DNA of 64,000 bases from positions 1,364,001-1,428,000 of the forward strand of contig JBAGRP010000001.1 of the NCBI GenBank assembly GCA_036924855.1, given 5' to 3'. The stretch comes from Nitrobacteraceae bacterium AZCC 2146 (GTDB taxonomy: Bacteria; Pseudomonadota; Alphaproteobacteria; Rhizobiales; Xanthobacteraceae). The notes below the pieces were generated by a model that saw only the letters and a program-made list of their open reading frames with translations, made no database searches and was not told the DNA's origin. Every line of letters starts with the position of its first letter. The first letter of the stretch is position 1. Position numbers and translations under genes: made by a program. Below are positions 1 through 9,855 of the stretch, piece after piece.

Positions 1-306
1 GTGCCAATCGAATTCCTGACGCCCGCGGAAGGCGTGATGGTTGGCATGATTTCGCTTCACGTCGTGAAAAACTCGAAGAACACCCAGGCTGCCAAGAACT
101 TTGTGAATTTCACCATCTCGAGTGAGGCGAACGGTGCTTTCAACAGCCGGCTGATCGCGGGCCCCACCAACAAGAAGGTCGTCCTCAAACCCGAAATCGC
201 GGCGCGCATACCAACCTATGAGCATCTGCTGTTTCCCGACTGGAACAAGATTGTCGACAGGTTGCCGACCTGGTTGGAACGCTGGAATCGGGAAATCGTC
301 GGCTGA
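1..306 (+). CDS. ABC transporter substrate-binding protein, C-terminal part
   Basis: The reading frame is open from the window edge, so only the last ~101 residues are present and the N-terminus lies outside. Composition and residues (a helix with NTQAAKNFVNF, then FPDWNKIVDRLP and the final W-ERWNREI segment) fit the C-terminal lobe of a family 1 periplasmic binding protein of the spermidine/putrescine (PotD/PotF) or opine type. The assignment rests mainly on the next three genes, which are two PotB/PotC-like permeases and a PotA-like ATPase. Its stop overlaps the next start (TGATG), so it is translationally coupled to the permease. The true ligand cannot be read from this fragment. Confidence 0.8.
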   Translation: MPIEFLTPAEGVMVGMISLHVVKNSKNTQAAKNFVNFTISSEANGAFNSRLIAGPTNKKVVLKPEIAARIPTYEHLLFPDWNKIVDRLPTWLERWNREIVG

Positions 307-1181
307 TGGAAGACCGATTGGCCCCTTGGATGCGAGCAACTCTACTACTGACGCCGGCGGCGTTGCTCGTTGCGCTTTTTATGCTGGCGCCAATTGGCTT
401 ACTGCTGGCCTACAGCTTGCTGCCGGCCAATACGATGGCGCTGACCGCCGCCGGCGGCGTAACCTTGCACAACTATGGGCGCCTGCTGCTGGACTGGTAT
501 TACCTGCGGATCATCGGATCGACGATGATCATGAGCCTGATCGTCACCCTGGCTTCCGTCGTGATCGCTTGGCCGCTGGCTTATTTTCTGTGGCGATCAT
601 CGAAGCGCTGGCGCCCGATTCTGACGATGGGACTTCTTGCGCCGCTGCTGGTCAGCATTCCCATTCGCAACTATGGCTGGGTCGTGCTTCTCGACCAGCA
701 GGGCATCATCAACCAGACACTCATATGGTTGGGGATCACCGCAAGCCCGATCGAACTGGTTCATTCGGATTTCGGAATGGTACTGGGCCTGACCCATGTG
801 CTGATGCCGTTTGTCGTGCTGTCGGCACTGGCGACACTCGACCGGGTCAATTTCAACATTGTCGATGCGGCGCGGACGCTCGGCGCCGGGCGTCTTCGCG
901 TAGCGATGGAAATCGTTTTTCCTCTCGCTGTGCCGGGCATCGTTAGTGGGGCGATCTTGGTGTTCTGCATCGCGATCTCGTCGTACGTGACGCCCGCGCT
1001 TATGGGACGCGGTGGCACCTCGGTGGCAACGCTGCTGATCTATGAGCAATTCATGAAAAACTTCGACTGGCCATTTGGTGCGGCGATTGCAATTTTCTTG
1101 GTCGCTGTGTCGGGATTGGTGCTGATGACATCGCTGTGGGGTGCCAACCGCTATTTCGGTCGTCTGGTGCGGGGCATTTGA
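306..1181 (+). CDS. ABC transporter permease, PotB-like
   Basis: A 291-residue inner-membrane permease of the polyamine/opine/iron(III) importer class. A hydrophobic first segment at about residues 12-34 is followed by further membrane spans. The cytoplasmic EAA loop, which contacts the ATPase, is visible from about residue 184 (VDAARTLGAG followed by the VFPLAVPGI half). The ATG overlaps the stop of the binding-protein gene by one base. It should form the heterodimeric channel with the following permease. Family is clear, substrate unknown. Confidence 0.9.
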   Translation: MEDRLAPWMRATLLLTPAALLVALFMLAPIGLLLAYSLLPANTMALTAAGGVTLHNYGRLLLDWYYLRIIGSTMIMSLIVTLASVVIAWPLAYFLWRSSKRWRPILTMGLLAPLLVSIPIRNYGWVVLLDQQGIINQTLIWLGITASPIELVHSDFGMVLGLTHVLMPFVVLSALATLDRVNFNIVDAARTLGAGRLRVAMEIVFPLAVPGIVSGAILVFCIAISSYVTPALMGRGGTSVATLLIYEQFMKNFDWPFGAAIAIFLVAVSGLVLMTSLWGANRYFGRLVRGI

Positions 1182-1182
1182 C

Positions 1183-1968
1183 GTGAGAGTGGCTTACAAA
1201 ATCCTCATCGCGTGCCTCTATGCATTCGTGTTCGCTCCAATTGTCATTATTTTGATCCTTTCCTTCAACAGCGGAAAAGGCATCTCGCTGCCTATCAGCG
1301 GTCTGTCGTTGCGCTGGTACGCCGCTGCGCTGACTGATCGCACCTTCACCGGTCCCCTGATCACCAGCCTGTGGTTGGCGGCCGGCGCGACTGCGATGGC
1401 CCTGCCGCCGGCGATCCTCGCTGCGCTGGCCTTGTCGCGGAAGAATTTTCGCGGTGCGGCCGCCGTCGAGGTGCTCCTGATGGCTCCCCTCCTGGTGCCG
1501 ACCATCGTCATCGGCATGGGCCTGCTGATCTACTTTTCGCTGATTGGGCTGCAAAACGCCCCGCTGCGGCTGCTGCTCGCGCACTGGCTGATCGTATTTC
1601 CTTACTGCACACGCACCGTCCTGGCGAGCCTGGCGCGCATGGACCGAACCCTGATCGAAGGCGCGCGCAGTCTAGGTGCCACGCCGCTCCGGGCTTTCCT
1701 GTATGTGACTCTCCCGATGATCTCGCCGGGCATCATCGCCGGCGCCCTGTTCGGCTTCATCATCTCGTTCGGTGACGTGCCTGTCTCGCTGTTCCTCGCG
1801 AACGCCCGGACCACCACGCTGCCACTCACCATCATGTCTTCGCTGGAGTACCAAATGGATCCCAGCGTCATCGCCATGTCGGCTCTGGTAATATTCGGAA
1901 GCTTCGCGCTGGCGCTGGTCGGAGAACGTCTGGTCGGTCTTCATTCCTTGCTCGGAGCCAAATCGTGA
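1183..1968 (+). CDS. ABC transporter permease, PotC-like
   Basis: A 261-residue second permease of the same importer. I chose the GTG at 1183, directly after the stop of the previous gene, because translation from there begins with a typical short cytoplasmic tail and first membrane helix (VRVAYKILIACLYAFVF). An upstream ATG at 1141 would add residues encoded inside the preceding gene. The EAA loop is present (IEGARSLGATPLRAF, then LPMISPGI). The 3' end overlaps the ATPase start by four bases (GTGA), as expected for a coupled importer operon. Confidence 0.9.
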   Translation: MRVAYKILIACLYAFVFAPIVIILILSFNSGKGISLPISGLSLRWYAAALTDRTFTGPLITSLWLAAGATAMALPPAILAALALSRKNFRGAAAVEVLLMAPLLVPTIVIGMGLLIYFSLIGLQNAPLRLLLAHWLIVFPYCTRTVLASLARMDRTLIEGARSLGATPLRAFLYVTLPMISPGIIAGALFGFIISFGDVPVSLFLANARTTTLPLTIMSSLEYQMDPSVIAMSALVIFGSFALALVGERLVGLHSLLGAKS

Positions 1969-3068
1969 AAGAACTTTCGATCGACCAGGCGACCAAGCGT
2001 TATGAGGACAACGTTGTCCTGAATGAGGTCTGCATTGACGTCGCTGCCGGTGAATTCGTGACCCTGCTGGGACCAAGCGGTTGCGGCAAGAGCACGACGC
2101 TGCGCGCGGTCGCCGGTCTGCTCGACCTCGACAGCGGTACCATCAAGATCGGCGGGCGCGATGTGACGCGGGTGCCGATCGAGCATCGCGACATTGGCCT
2201 GGTGTTCCAGAACCTGGCGCTGTTTCCACACATGACAGTGGCGAACAACATCGCTTTTGGCCTGCGCATGCGTGGCGTCGGCTCGGCCGAGCGCGCCGTG
2301 CGCGTCAAGGCGGCATTGGATATGGTGCGGCTATCCGATTTTGGCGAGCGCTTTCCGGATCAGTTGTCGGGCGGCCAGCAGCAGCGCGTGGCGATAGCAC
2401 GGGCGCTGGTCACCAACCCGTCGGTCCTACTGCTCGACGAGCCCTTTGCGGCGTTAGATAGGAAGCTGCGTGAAGAAATGCAGTCCGAACTGCGGCAGCT
2501 GACCCGTCGCGTTGGGATCACGTCAATCTTTGTCACACACGACCAGGAGGAAGCCCTCACCCTGTCCGACAGGATCGTGGTGATGAACCGAGGGTACGTC
2601 GAACAGATCGGCCGTCCCGAAGAAATTTACGCTAACCCGTCCACACGCTTCTGTGCCGACTTCATGGGCGTGCGAAACATGTTTGCCGCCGAGATCGTCG
2701 ATGTGGCGGACGGCTCGCTGCGCGCCAGGGCTGGCGGTCTCGACATCCTCGCAGAGCATGATGGGCGCTACCGCACATTTGCCGGCAAGACCGTCGAACT
2801 GGCCATACGGCCGGAGGCGATCCGCATGAAACCCAGCAGCGAAAACCCTGCAACGTCGAATAGCATTGTCGGCACCGTTTCCAGCCGGATCTTCCAGGGC
2901 GCCTTCGCCGCCTTCGAGGTCGAAGTCGATATCGGTGGACCAGCGACGTTATCGGTTCGAGCCAGCAGTTTCGCCGACCGCGCGATCTTCGTTCCAGATG
3001 TCAGTGAGCAAGTATTACTGGAATGGAATGCCGGCGACCTGATTGTGATGCGCAATTCGCTGCACTGA
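1965..3068 (+). CDS. ABC transporter ATP-binding protein, PotA-like
   Basis: A 367-residue ATPase energising the two preceding permeases. Walker A GPSGCGKST lies at residues 36-44, the signature LSGGQQQR around 134-141, Walker B is SVLLLDEP and the switch histidine is in FVTHDQEE. The C-terminal ~120 residues form the regulatory TOBE/OB region typical of PotA/UgpC/FbpC ATPases. It starts at GTG within the stop of the upstream permease. Because the downstream genes are catabolic, the importer probably feeds a nitrogenous substrate into them (inference). Confidence 0.92.
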   Translation: MKELSIDQATKRYEDNVVLNEVCIDVAAGEFVTLLGPSGCGKSTTLRAVAGLLDLDSGTIKIGGRDVTRVPIEHRDIGLVFQNLALFPHMTVANNIAFGLRMRGVGSAERAVRVKAALDMVRLSDFGERFPDQLSGGQQQRVAIARALVTNPSVLLLDEPFAALDRKLREEMQSELRQLTRRVGITSIFVTHDQEEALTLSDRIVVMNRGYVEQIGRPEEIYANPSTRFCADFMGVRNMFAAEIVDVADGSLRARAGGLDILAEHDGRYRTFAGKTVELAIRPEAIRMKPSSENPATSNSIVGTVSSRIFQGAFAAFEVEVDIGGPATLSVRASSFADRAIFVPDVSEQVLLEWNAGDLIVMRNSLH

Positions 3069-3121
3069 AGACGCGGCGCGCATTGCGGCTGGAAAATGAT
3101 TGAAACGAGCACCGGCAACTA

Positions 3122-4552
3122 ATGAAAACGCTCATTCAGAACCTGAACTTTGCGATATTGGTCGACGCCTCCGATACAGTGCTGCGCAATGCCTCAATGG
3201 TTATCCACGACGATCTGATTGCCGACATCGGACCTGCCGCCGCGGTGCTCGGCCGCCACGCCACGACGTCGTTCGACGCGGTCATCGACGGCAGCATGCG
3301 CGGCGTCACGCCCGGCTTCATCGACAGCCACGTCCATCTGTCGGAGACGCTGTCGCGCGCGGTATTTCCGGATAATCTCACCACACGCGCCTGGGTGTTT
3401 CACTGGGCAAAGCCCTTCTACGCCCACGTCACCGAGGAGGACGAATACTGGGGTGCGCTGCTTGGGATCACTGAGATGCTGCGCGGCGGCACGACCTGTT
3501 TTCTCGACATGGGGTCGCAATACGATCCGGGCATCGCCATCCGCGCAATGGACAAAACCGGCATACGCGGTATCACCGGGCGGCACGCGGCAGACGTTCA
3601 GCCGGAGGAGCTGCCGCGCGGCTGGGACGCCGATATGGTGGCCCATCATTTCTTTCCCGATTCGGACACTGCCCTGCATTCGCTCGAGGCGAGCGTGCTG
3701 AAATATAACGGCTCGCTCAATGGACGCGCCCGTTGCTGGGTGAACATCGAGGGCAAGGAACCGTGCTCGCTTGAACTTCATGTTGGCGCACGCGCGCTGG
3801 CCGAGAAACTCGGCGTGGGCACCACCTACCATCTCGCCACATCCATCGAGGAAGCGAATGTATCGCAGCGCAAGTTCGGCCGCTGGCCAATCACGCGCGT
3901 TCATGAGGCCGGCGGCCTCGGCGACAACCTGGTGATAGCACACGGCTCGGCCGTGTCCGATGAAGAGGTCGAACTTCTGGCTGCAAACGGCGTTAAGGTC
4001 GCCTTCTGTCCCTGCTCCTCGCTCAAACTGGGCAAGGGCGCCTCGGCGATCGGCAAGTATCCGGAGATGGTGGCTGCCGGGGTCACGGTCGGTCTCGGCA
4101 CCGATGGCGTCGCTGCTGCCGGCAATCTCAGCATGATGCGTCAGATCCAGGTCAGCGCCGGGCTTTTCAAGGATGCGAGAATGAAGTCGGACGTCTTCAC
4201 CGCACGACAGGCGCTGCGCGCCGCCACCATCGACGGCGCCCGTGCGCTACTGTGGGACGACGAAATCGGCTCACTCGAGATCGGCAAGAAGGCCGATCTC
4301 GTGCTATTTGATCTCGACCACGTCGAATGGACGCCGTTTCACGATCCACTACAGGCGTTGGTGTTCTCAGCCACCGGGGCTTCCGTTGCGGAGACCTGGG
4401 TGAACGGCCAGTGCCTCTTCAAAGATGGCCGCGTGCAGACCGTCGATGAGAAGGAAATTCGTACGAAGGCTCGTGAACTCGCCGCCGCCGCGGTCATCCG
4501 CGCCGGCCTGAACGACGAGCACGTGCCGACGACAACGACGCTGTACGACTGA
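3122..4552 (+). CDS. Amidohydrolase family protein, ATZ/TRZ-MTA/SAH-deaminase type
   Basis: A 476-residue metal-dependent hydrolase of the cytosine-deaminase-like amidohydrolase superfamily, the group containing chlorohydrolases and methylthioadenosine/S-adenosylhomocysteine deaminases. Metal ligands are recognisable: His70 and His72 (DSHVHLSET), His237 (YHLATS), a histidine at about 274 (AHGSAV) and Asp328 (GLGTDG). In typical deaminases of this group the third histidine lies in H-x-A-E, whose Glu is the proton shuttle. Here the motif reads H-L-A-T, so that acid is missing or supplied elsewhere. It follows the ABC importer by 53 bp and precedes the DpaA-like gene by 66 bp, so it probably acts on the imported compound or a derivative. 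The substrate cannot be assigned. Confidence 0.85.
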   Translation: MKTLIQNLNFAILVDASDTVLRNASMVIHDDLIADIGPAAAVLGRHATTSFDAVIDGSMRGVTPGFIDSHVHLSETLSRAVFPDNLTTRAWVFHWAKPFYAHVTEEDEYWGALLGITEMLRGGTTCFLDMGSQYDPGIAIRAMDKTGIRGITGRHAADVQPEELPRGWDADMVAHHFFPDSDTALHSLEASVLKYNGSLNGRARCWVNIEGKEPCSLELHVGARALAEKLGVGTTYHLATSIEEANVSQRKFGRWPITRVHEAGGLGDNLVIAHGSAVSDEEVELLAANGVKVAFCPCSSLKLGKGASAIGKYPEMVAAGVTVGLGTDGVAAAGNLSMMRQIQVSAGLFKDARMKSDVFTARQALRAATIDGARALLWDDEIGSLEIGKKADLVLFDLDHVEWTPFHDPLQALVFSATGASVAETWVNGQCLFKDGRVQTVDEKEIRTKARELAAAAVIRAGLNDEHVPTTTTLYD

Positions 4553-4618
4553 TCGCCGGCCTCGTCCGCCCTGAAATGGCGTGACATCACATCGAGCCGA
4601 CGCAACTGGAAAGAGTGC

Positions 4619-5506
4619 ATGAACTGGCAAGACTTGAATATCTCGATCGTCGCTGGCGATCGTCGCGAACAGGAAATCGCACGCTGCGCCGTGGCAGCCG
4701 GCGCCAATGTCCGCGCCTTCGGCATTCCGTGGCCGGAGGGAGGCATCGATGGCGTCCAAAGCTGCGCGTCGATGGCCGAGGCATTCGACGGGGTTGACAT
4801 CGCGCTGTGCCCGATTCCCGGGATTGCGCCCGATGGCGCGCTGTTCGCGCCGTCGCATTCCGAGCGGCTGATTCCCGGTCACAGCGATCTGGCGCGGATG
4901 CGTGGACCCGGCCACATCATTCTCGGCTGGGCCGATCCCAAGCTGAAGGCGCATTGCGACGCGCTGCAGATCACCCTTCATGAATACGAGTGGGACAAGG
5001 ATCTGATGCTGTTGCGCGGCCAGGCGATTGTCGAAGGCGCCCTGAAGATCATCATCGAGAACACCGATATCACGATCCATAGGGCCAACATCGTCCAGGT
5101 CGGTCAGGGCGCAATCGGCGCGCTGCTGACCCACACGCTGATTGCGCTCGGCGGGCGCGTTCATGTCGCCGCCCGCAATGCGGTGCAGCGCGCCGGCGCC
5201 TATGCGGCCGGTGCCGAAACCCACGAACTCGAGGCGTTGACGGAACTGCTGCCGAAAGCCGACATCGTCGTCACCACGGTTCCAGCGCGCCTGCTCGAAC
5301 GCGAGTTGCTCAGCCTGGTTCCGAAACACGCCTTCCTGATTGACCTCTCTGCGCCGCCCGGCTGCATCGACCGCGACGCGGCGGCCGAGCTCGGCCTCAA
5401 GGCCATCTGGGGCCGCGGCCTTGGCAGCCGCGCGCCGGTCACCGTCGGACGCAGCCAGTGGAGCGGCGTCCGCAAGCGTATCGAAACCATTCTCGCCAGC
5501 CGCTGA
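4619..5506 (+). CDS. Dipicolinate synthase subunit A-like NAD(P)-dependent dehydrogenase (orphan)
   Basis: A 295-residue protein whose layout matches DpaA/SpoVFA: an N-terminal flavodoxin-like half (ISIVAGDRREQEIARCA), the segment VEGALKIIIENTDITIH, a Rossmann motif G162-x-G164-x-x-G167 (VGQGAIG), then DIVVTTVPARLL and a DLSAPPG loop. In spore formers DpaA works with flavoprotein DpaB to make dipicolinate from dihydrodipicolinate. No DpaB homologue is in the window and spores are not expected here, so the enzyme probably oxidises or reduces another cyclic imine or 2-hydroxy/2-amino acid (inference). It sits between the amidohydrolase and the tautomerase in one operon. The family assignment is from motif recall, not from a search. 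Confidence 0.72.
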   Translation: MNWQDLNISIVAGDRREQEIARCAVAAGANVRAFGIPWPEGGIDGVQSCASMAEAFDGVDIALCPIPGIAPDGALFAPSHSERLIPGHSDLARMRGPGHIILGWADPKLKAHCDALQITLHEYEWDKDLMLLRGQAIVEGALKIIIENTDITIHRANIVQVGQGAIGALLTHTLIALGGRVHVAARNAVQRAGAYAAGAETHELEALTELLPKADIVVTTVPARLLERELLSLVPKHAFLIDLSAPPGCIDRDAAAELGLKAIWGRGLGSRAPVTVGRSQWSGVRKRIETILASR

Positions 5507-5520
5507 ACAGGAAACCAAAC

Positions 5521-5715
5521 ATGCCATTCGTTATCGTTGAAATGTGGGAAGGCCGCACCGTCGAGCAGAAGCGCGGTCTCGTCAAAGCCATTACCCAGGC
5601 GATGGTCGATCACGCCGACTGCAAGCCAGATCATCTCCATGTCGTGATTCACGACGTCCCAAAAGACAGCTGGGGCCGCGACGGCGTGCTGGGCATCGAC
5701 AAGGAGGGCCATTGA
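5521..5715 (+). CDS. 4-oxalocrotonate tautomerase family protein
   Basis: A 64-residue protein starting MPFVIVEMWEGRT. The proline after the initiator methionine is the catalytic base of tautomerases of this superfamily once Met is removed. The EQKRGLVKAITQAMVDH helix and the HVVIHDVPKDSWGRDG segment are typical, and the length matches the usual 60-70 residues. It lies 14 bp after the dehydrogenase gene and its stop overlaps the next start by one base (TGATG). Keto-enol isomerisation of an unsaturated acid produced by the neighbouring enzymes is plausible. Confidence 0.88.
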   Translation: MPFVIVEMWEGRTVEQKRGLVKAITQAMVDHADCKPDHLHVVIHDVPKDSWGRDGVLGIDKEGH

Positions 5716-6098
5716 TGACCGAAGCCGCACAGTCATCGGCCCGGGTGACCGAGTACGGCCATATCCTGATGATGGTGCAGGACATGGAGGTCTCGAAGCA
5801 ATTCTATGTCAGCCAGCTCGGCTTCGTGGTGCGACCTGCCAAGCCGCTCGCCGACGGACGGCCGTTCACGGCCTTCCATCAGGGCTTCGCGATCATCCAG
5901 GGTCGCACGCTCGGTCACAGGCAGATCGATCACATTGCCTTCGAGGTCGACGACATCCGCGCGATGCGCGAACGCCTGAAAACCTCCGGCGTGTCGTTCT
6001 TCAACGACCTGCACGATGGGCCTTATGGTCTGACGATCTATATTGCAGACCCTGACGGCCTCAAGGTCGAACTATATCAAGTCGGCTTGAGCGCTTGA
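5715..6098 (+). CDS. VOC family protein (glyoxalase/extradiol dioxygenase fold)
   Basis: A 127-residue single-unit vicinal-oxygen-chelate protein. The ATG at 5715 overlaps the preceding stop and gives an N-terminus followed by EYGHILMMVQDMEVSKQFYVSQLGF, the standard first beta-alpha-beta unit. Candidate metal ligands are the first His (YGHILM), the His in DHIAFEV and the terminal Glu in KVELYQ. Fold and ligand pattern allow a lyase, isomerase or ring-opening dioxygenase role. As last gene of the operon it probably acts late in the same catabolic route (inference). Confidence 0.85.
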   Translation: MTEAAQSSARVTEYGHILMMVQDMEVSKQFYVSQLGFVVRPAKPLADGRPFTAFHQGFAIIQGRTLGHRQIDHIAFEVDDIRAMRERLKTSGVSFFNDLHDGPYGLTIYIADPDGLKVELYQVGLSA

Positions 6099-6120
6099 CC
6101 CCGAACATCTGCAGGCAAGG

Positions 6121-7749
<1,629 letters not shown>

Positions 7750-7804
7750 TCAGGGAGTCACATGGCCCTTGAAGGAGTTGGCCGAAGGATGCACAATCTG
7801 GTAT

Positions 7805-7823
7805 TGATCACATCATGTGATCA
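7805..7823. promoter_or_regulatory. 19-bp perfect palindrome, likely operator of the GntR regulator
   Basis: TGATCACATCATGTGATCA reads identically on both strands around one central base. It lies between the divergent GMC remnant and the GntR/FCD gene, about 140 bp before the latter. A further TGATCA half-like copy occurs at about 7848. FCD-type GntR proteins bind short dyads close to their own gene, so autoregulation and control of the flanking catabolic genes is a reasonable inference. Confidence 0.6.
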
Positions 7824-7964
7824 CGTTTCTGAGTGTCAAGCTGGGGGTGATCATGCCACAAGGGGCGTAGGACACCGCGCAACTTTCTCATTTCGGCTTG
7901 TCAGATTACGCTGTCGCCTATTTCACGAATAGTAGGTCGTGGAACACTATAACGCGGTCGAGGA

Positions 7965-8702
7965 ATGATGCACGGAGCCAAAAGCGATCCGCCGGTCACA
8001 TCGGAGCGCCCCAAGCGCGGATCGGTCCAGGATGGAGTGCTCGCAAAGTTGCGCCGGGGCCTGATGGTGGGGGCCTTTATTCCCGGCCAGATCATCAGCA
8101 TCCGACGGCTCGCCGCGCTGGTCGGAACCAGTCCCATGCCCGTGCGCGATGCGCTGTCCCAGCTCCTTGCGGCCAATGCCCTTGAAGAATTGCCCAATCG
8201 CTCGGTACGCGTCCCGGTCCTGTCGTCCTCGCGACTTCAGGAGCTGTTTGCCGTGCGCGAGGCGATCGAGTGCATGGCGGCGCGGCGTGCCTGTGACAAC
8301 GTCACTCCAGCCCTGATCAGGTCTCTTCGAGAAATCAACAAGGAGCTTGTGGCAGCTATTCAGGCCAGAGCTTTTCACGAGACCTTGGACGCCAATCAAC
8401 GTTTCCACTTCACTTTGTATCGTGCTGCAGAGTCCGAAGTATTGATGCCACTCATCGAATCGCTCTGGCTTCAATGCGGGCCAACGCTCTATTTTTCGCT
8501 GGGCTCAGCAAACACGCCATGGACTGCGGTCGAGCACACCAAGATCATGGCGGGCCTGACCAAGCGTGACGGCAACCTGGTCACTGATGCAGTGGCGCGC
8601 GACATCCGGTCGACGGCGACCCATCTCTTGAAAGAAGTGCCGGGACCGGATTTCTCCGGCCCACTTTCCTTCTCGCGCCTCGGGGTCGATGTGAAGCTTT
8701 AG
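7965..8702 (+). CDS. GntR family transcriptional regulator, FadR/FCD subfamily
   Basis: A 245-residue regulator. An N-terminal winged helix-turn-helix occupies about residues 28-95 (GAFIPGQIISIRRLAALVGTS followed by PVRDALSQL, the GntR signature). An all-helical FCD ligand domain covers about 105-225, with RLQELFAVREAIE at its start and conserved Asp/His positions (DANQRFHFTLY, VEHTKIM) that commonly bind a metal near the effector pocket. The start may be either of two adjacent ATGs (7965 or 7968). It probably controls the neighbouring importer/amidohydrolase operon and formerly the GMC gene, through the palindrome upstream (inference). Confidence 0.88.
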   Translation: MMHGAKSDPPVTSERPKRGSVQDGVLAKLRRGLMVGAFIPGQIISIRRLAALVGTSPMPVRDALSQLLAANALEELPNRSVRVPVLSSSRLQELFAVREAIECMAARRACDNVTPALIRSLREINKELVAAIQARAFHETLDANQRFHFTLYRAAESEVLMPLIESLWLQCGPTLYFSLGSANTPWTAVEHTKIMAGLTKRDGNLVTDAVARDIRSTATHLLKEVPGPDFSGPLSFSRLGVDVKL

Positions 8703-8860
8703 ATTGCTGTCTTCGACCGTTAGGCATGACTATCATTTTCGAAGCGACGGCCGCCCGTTAGCTTGGCGATGCCATCGGCCTCGATTCACAGCACCACAGG
8801 CCACGACAAGGAAGGGTGTCAATCGGCCCTTTAATTGCGAATTTTTGTCAAGCACCCTTA

Positions 8861-9750
8861 GAGGCTGTTTGATAACCTTTGACATTGGCTTTGGGGTCTG
8901 ATTCAGGCTTGGGATGTGGACAGCATCAAGCCGAGGTCGGATGGCCAGAATCGCCAAGAAGACGAAGCGCTATCCGAGTGACCTGACCGATGAGGAATGG
9001 TCGGCTGTGGAGCCGTTTCTGCCAGGGGTCAGCGGCACGGGACGTCCGCGCCGGACTGACCTTCGCGAGGTTCTGAACGCCATCCGGTATCTCGTGCGAT
9101 CGGGCTGCGAGTGGCGGATGCTGCCTGTCCACTTCCCTCCCTGGCAAACGGTTTACTGGTGGTTTCGCCGTCTGGTTCGGCGGCTGATGTTCCGGACCCT
9201 TCACGATGTCGTCCTGATGATCGACCGGGCTCGTGCCGGCCGCGATGTCGAGCCGAGTGCGGCGGTGATCGACAGCCAATCCGTCAAGGCCCCGGCCGCT
9301 CATGGCACGCGCGGGTTCGACGGCGCCAGGAAGATCGTCGGGCGCAAGCGCCACATCGCGGTCGATACGGATGGCCGCTTGCTGATGGTTAGCCTGACCA
9401 CGGCCAACATCGCGGACAGCACAGGCGCTCAGGCCGTGCTGGAGGCCACCTACAAGCGCTGGCCGAAGGTCAAGCACCTGTTCGCCGACAGCGCCTACGA
9501 CAGGCGGACACTGCTCGACAAGGCCGCTTTCCTCAACTTCACGGTTGAGATCATCAAGCGGACCGAGGCGGCCTTCGTGGTTCTGCCGCGCCGATGGGTG
9601 GTCGAGAGAACCTTTGGATGGATGACACGGCATCGACGCCTCGTGAGAGACTACGAAGCACGACTGGATGTCTCACACGCCATGATCGACATCGCGATGG
9701 CAGGCCTACTCATCCGATGTATCGCACATCCCTAGTTCTCAAACAGATGG
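8861..9750 (+). mobile_element. IS5-family insertion sequence
   Basis: Imperfect terminal inverted repeats flank the transposase: GAGGCTGTTTGATAAC at 8861-8876, and the complement CCATCTGTTTGAGAAC at 9735-9750. They share the core CTGTTTGA-AAC. The ~890-bp length fits the IS5 family. I see no clear short target duplication, so the outermost bases are approximate. Confidence 0.75.
8941..9735 (+). CDS. IS5-family transposase
   Basis: About 264 residues from ATG 8941 (an in-frame ATG at 8914 is also possible). The N-terminal DDE-associated domain reads YPSDLTDEEWSAVEPFLP and GCEWRMLPVHFPPWQTVYWWF. The catalytic triad is visible as VIDSQSVKA (D), FADSAYD (D) and VVERTFGWMTRHRRL (E). All parts are present and uninterrupted, so the copy may be active. 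It lies immediately before the IS110-type element, giving a head-to-tail pair of insertion sequences. Confidence 0.9.
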   Translation: MARIAKKTKRYPSDLTDEEWSAVEPFLPGVSGTGRPRRTDLREVLNAIRYLVRSGCEWRMLPVHFPPWQTVYWWFRRLVRRLMFRTLHDVVLMIDRARAGRDVEPSAAVIDSQSVKAPAAHGTRGFDGARKIVGRKRHIAVDTDGRLLMVSLTTANIADSTGAQAVLEATYKRWPKVKHLFADSAYDRRTLLDKAAFLNFTVEIIKRTEAAFVVLPRRWVVERTFGWMTRHRRLVRDYEARLDVSHAMIDIAMAGLLIRCIAHP

Positions 9751-9786
9751 GGTGATTGGGGTCCTCAGACCGCCAGCGATAGAGGC

Positions 9787-9855
9787 GGCTGCTCCATTCG
9801 GGATGTGAGAACGTGGTCGATGTTGATTCGCCACAAACATCGGGAAGGAGCAGCC
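9787..9855 (+). promoter_or_regulatory. Inverted repeat covering the ribosome-binding site of the IS110 transposase
   Basis: GGCTGCTCC at 9787-9795 pairs perfectly with GGAGCAGCC at 9847-9855, and pairing continues imperfectly inward (TTCGGGATGT against ACATCGGGAA). The right arm contains the Shine-Dalgarno GGAG (9847-9850) five bases before the ATG at 9856. A transcript entering from outside could hide the start site, a known way insertion sequences limit expression from external promoters. That role is inferred here. Confidence 0.5.

Noticed and set aside
4367..5527. 386-codon minus-strand frame
   Set aside because: Antisense to the DpaA-like gene and the end of the amidohydrolase; composition typical of a shadow frame.
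7848..7853. Second TGATCA near the GntR palindrome as an additional operator
   Set aside because: A six-base site is too short to support on its own; mentioned only as a half-like copy.
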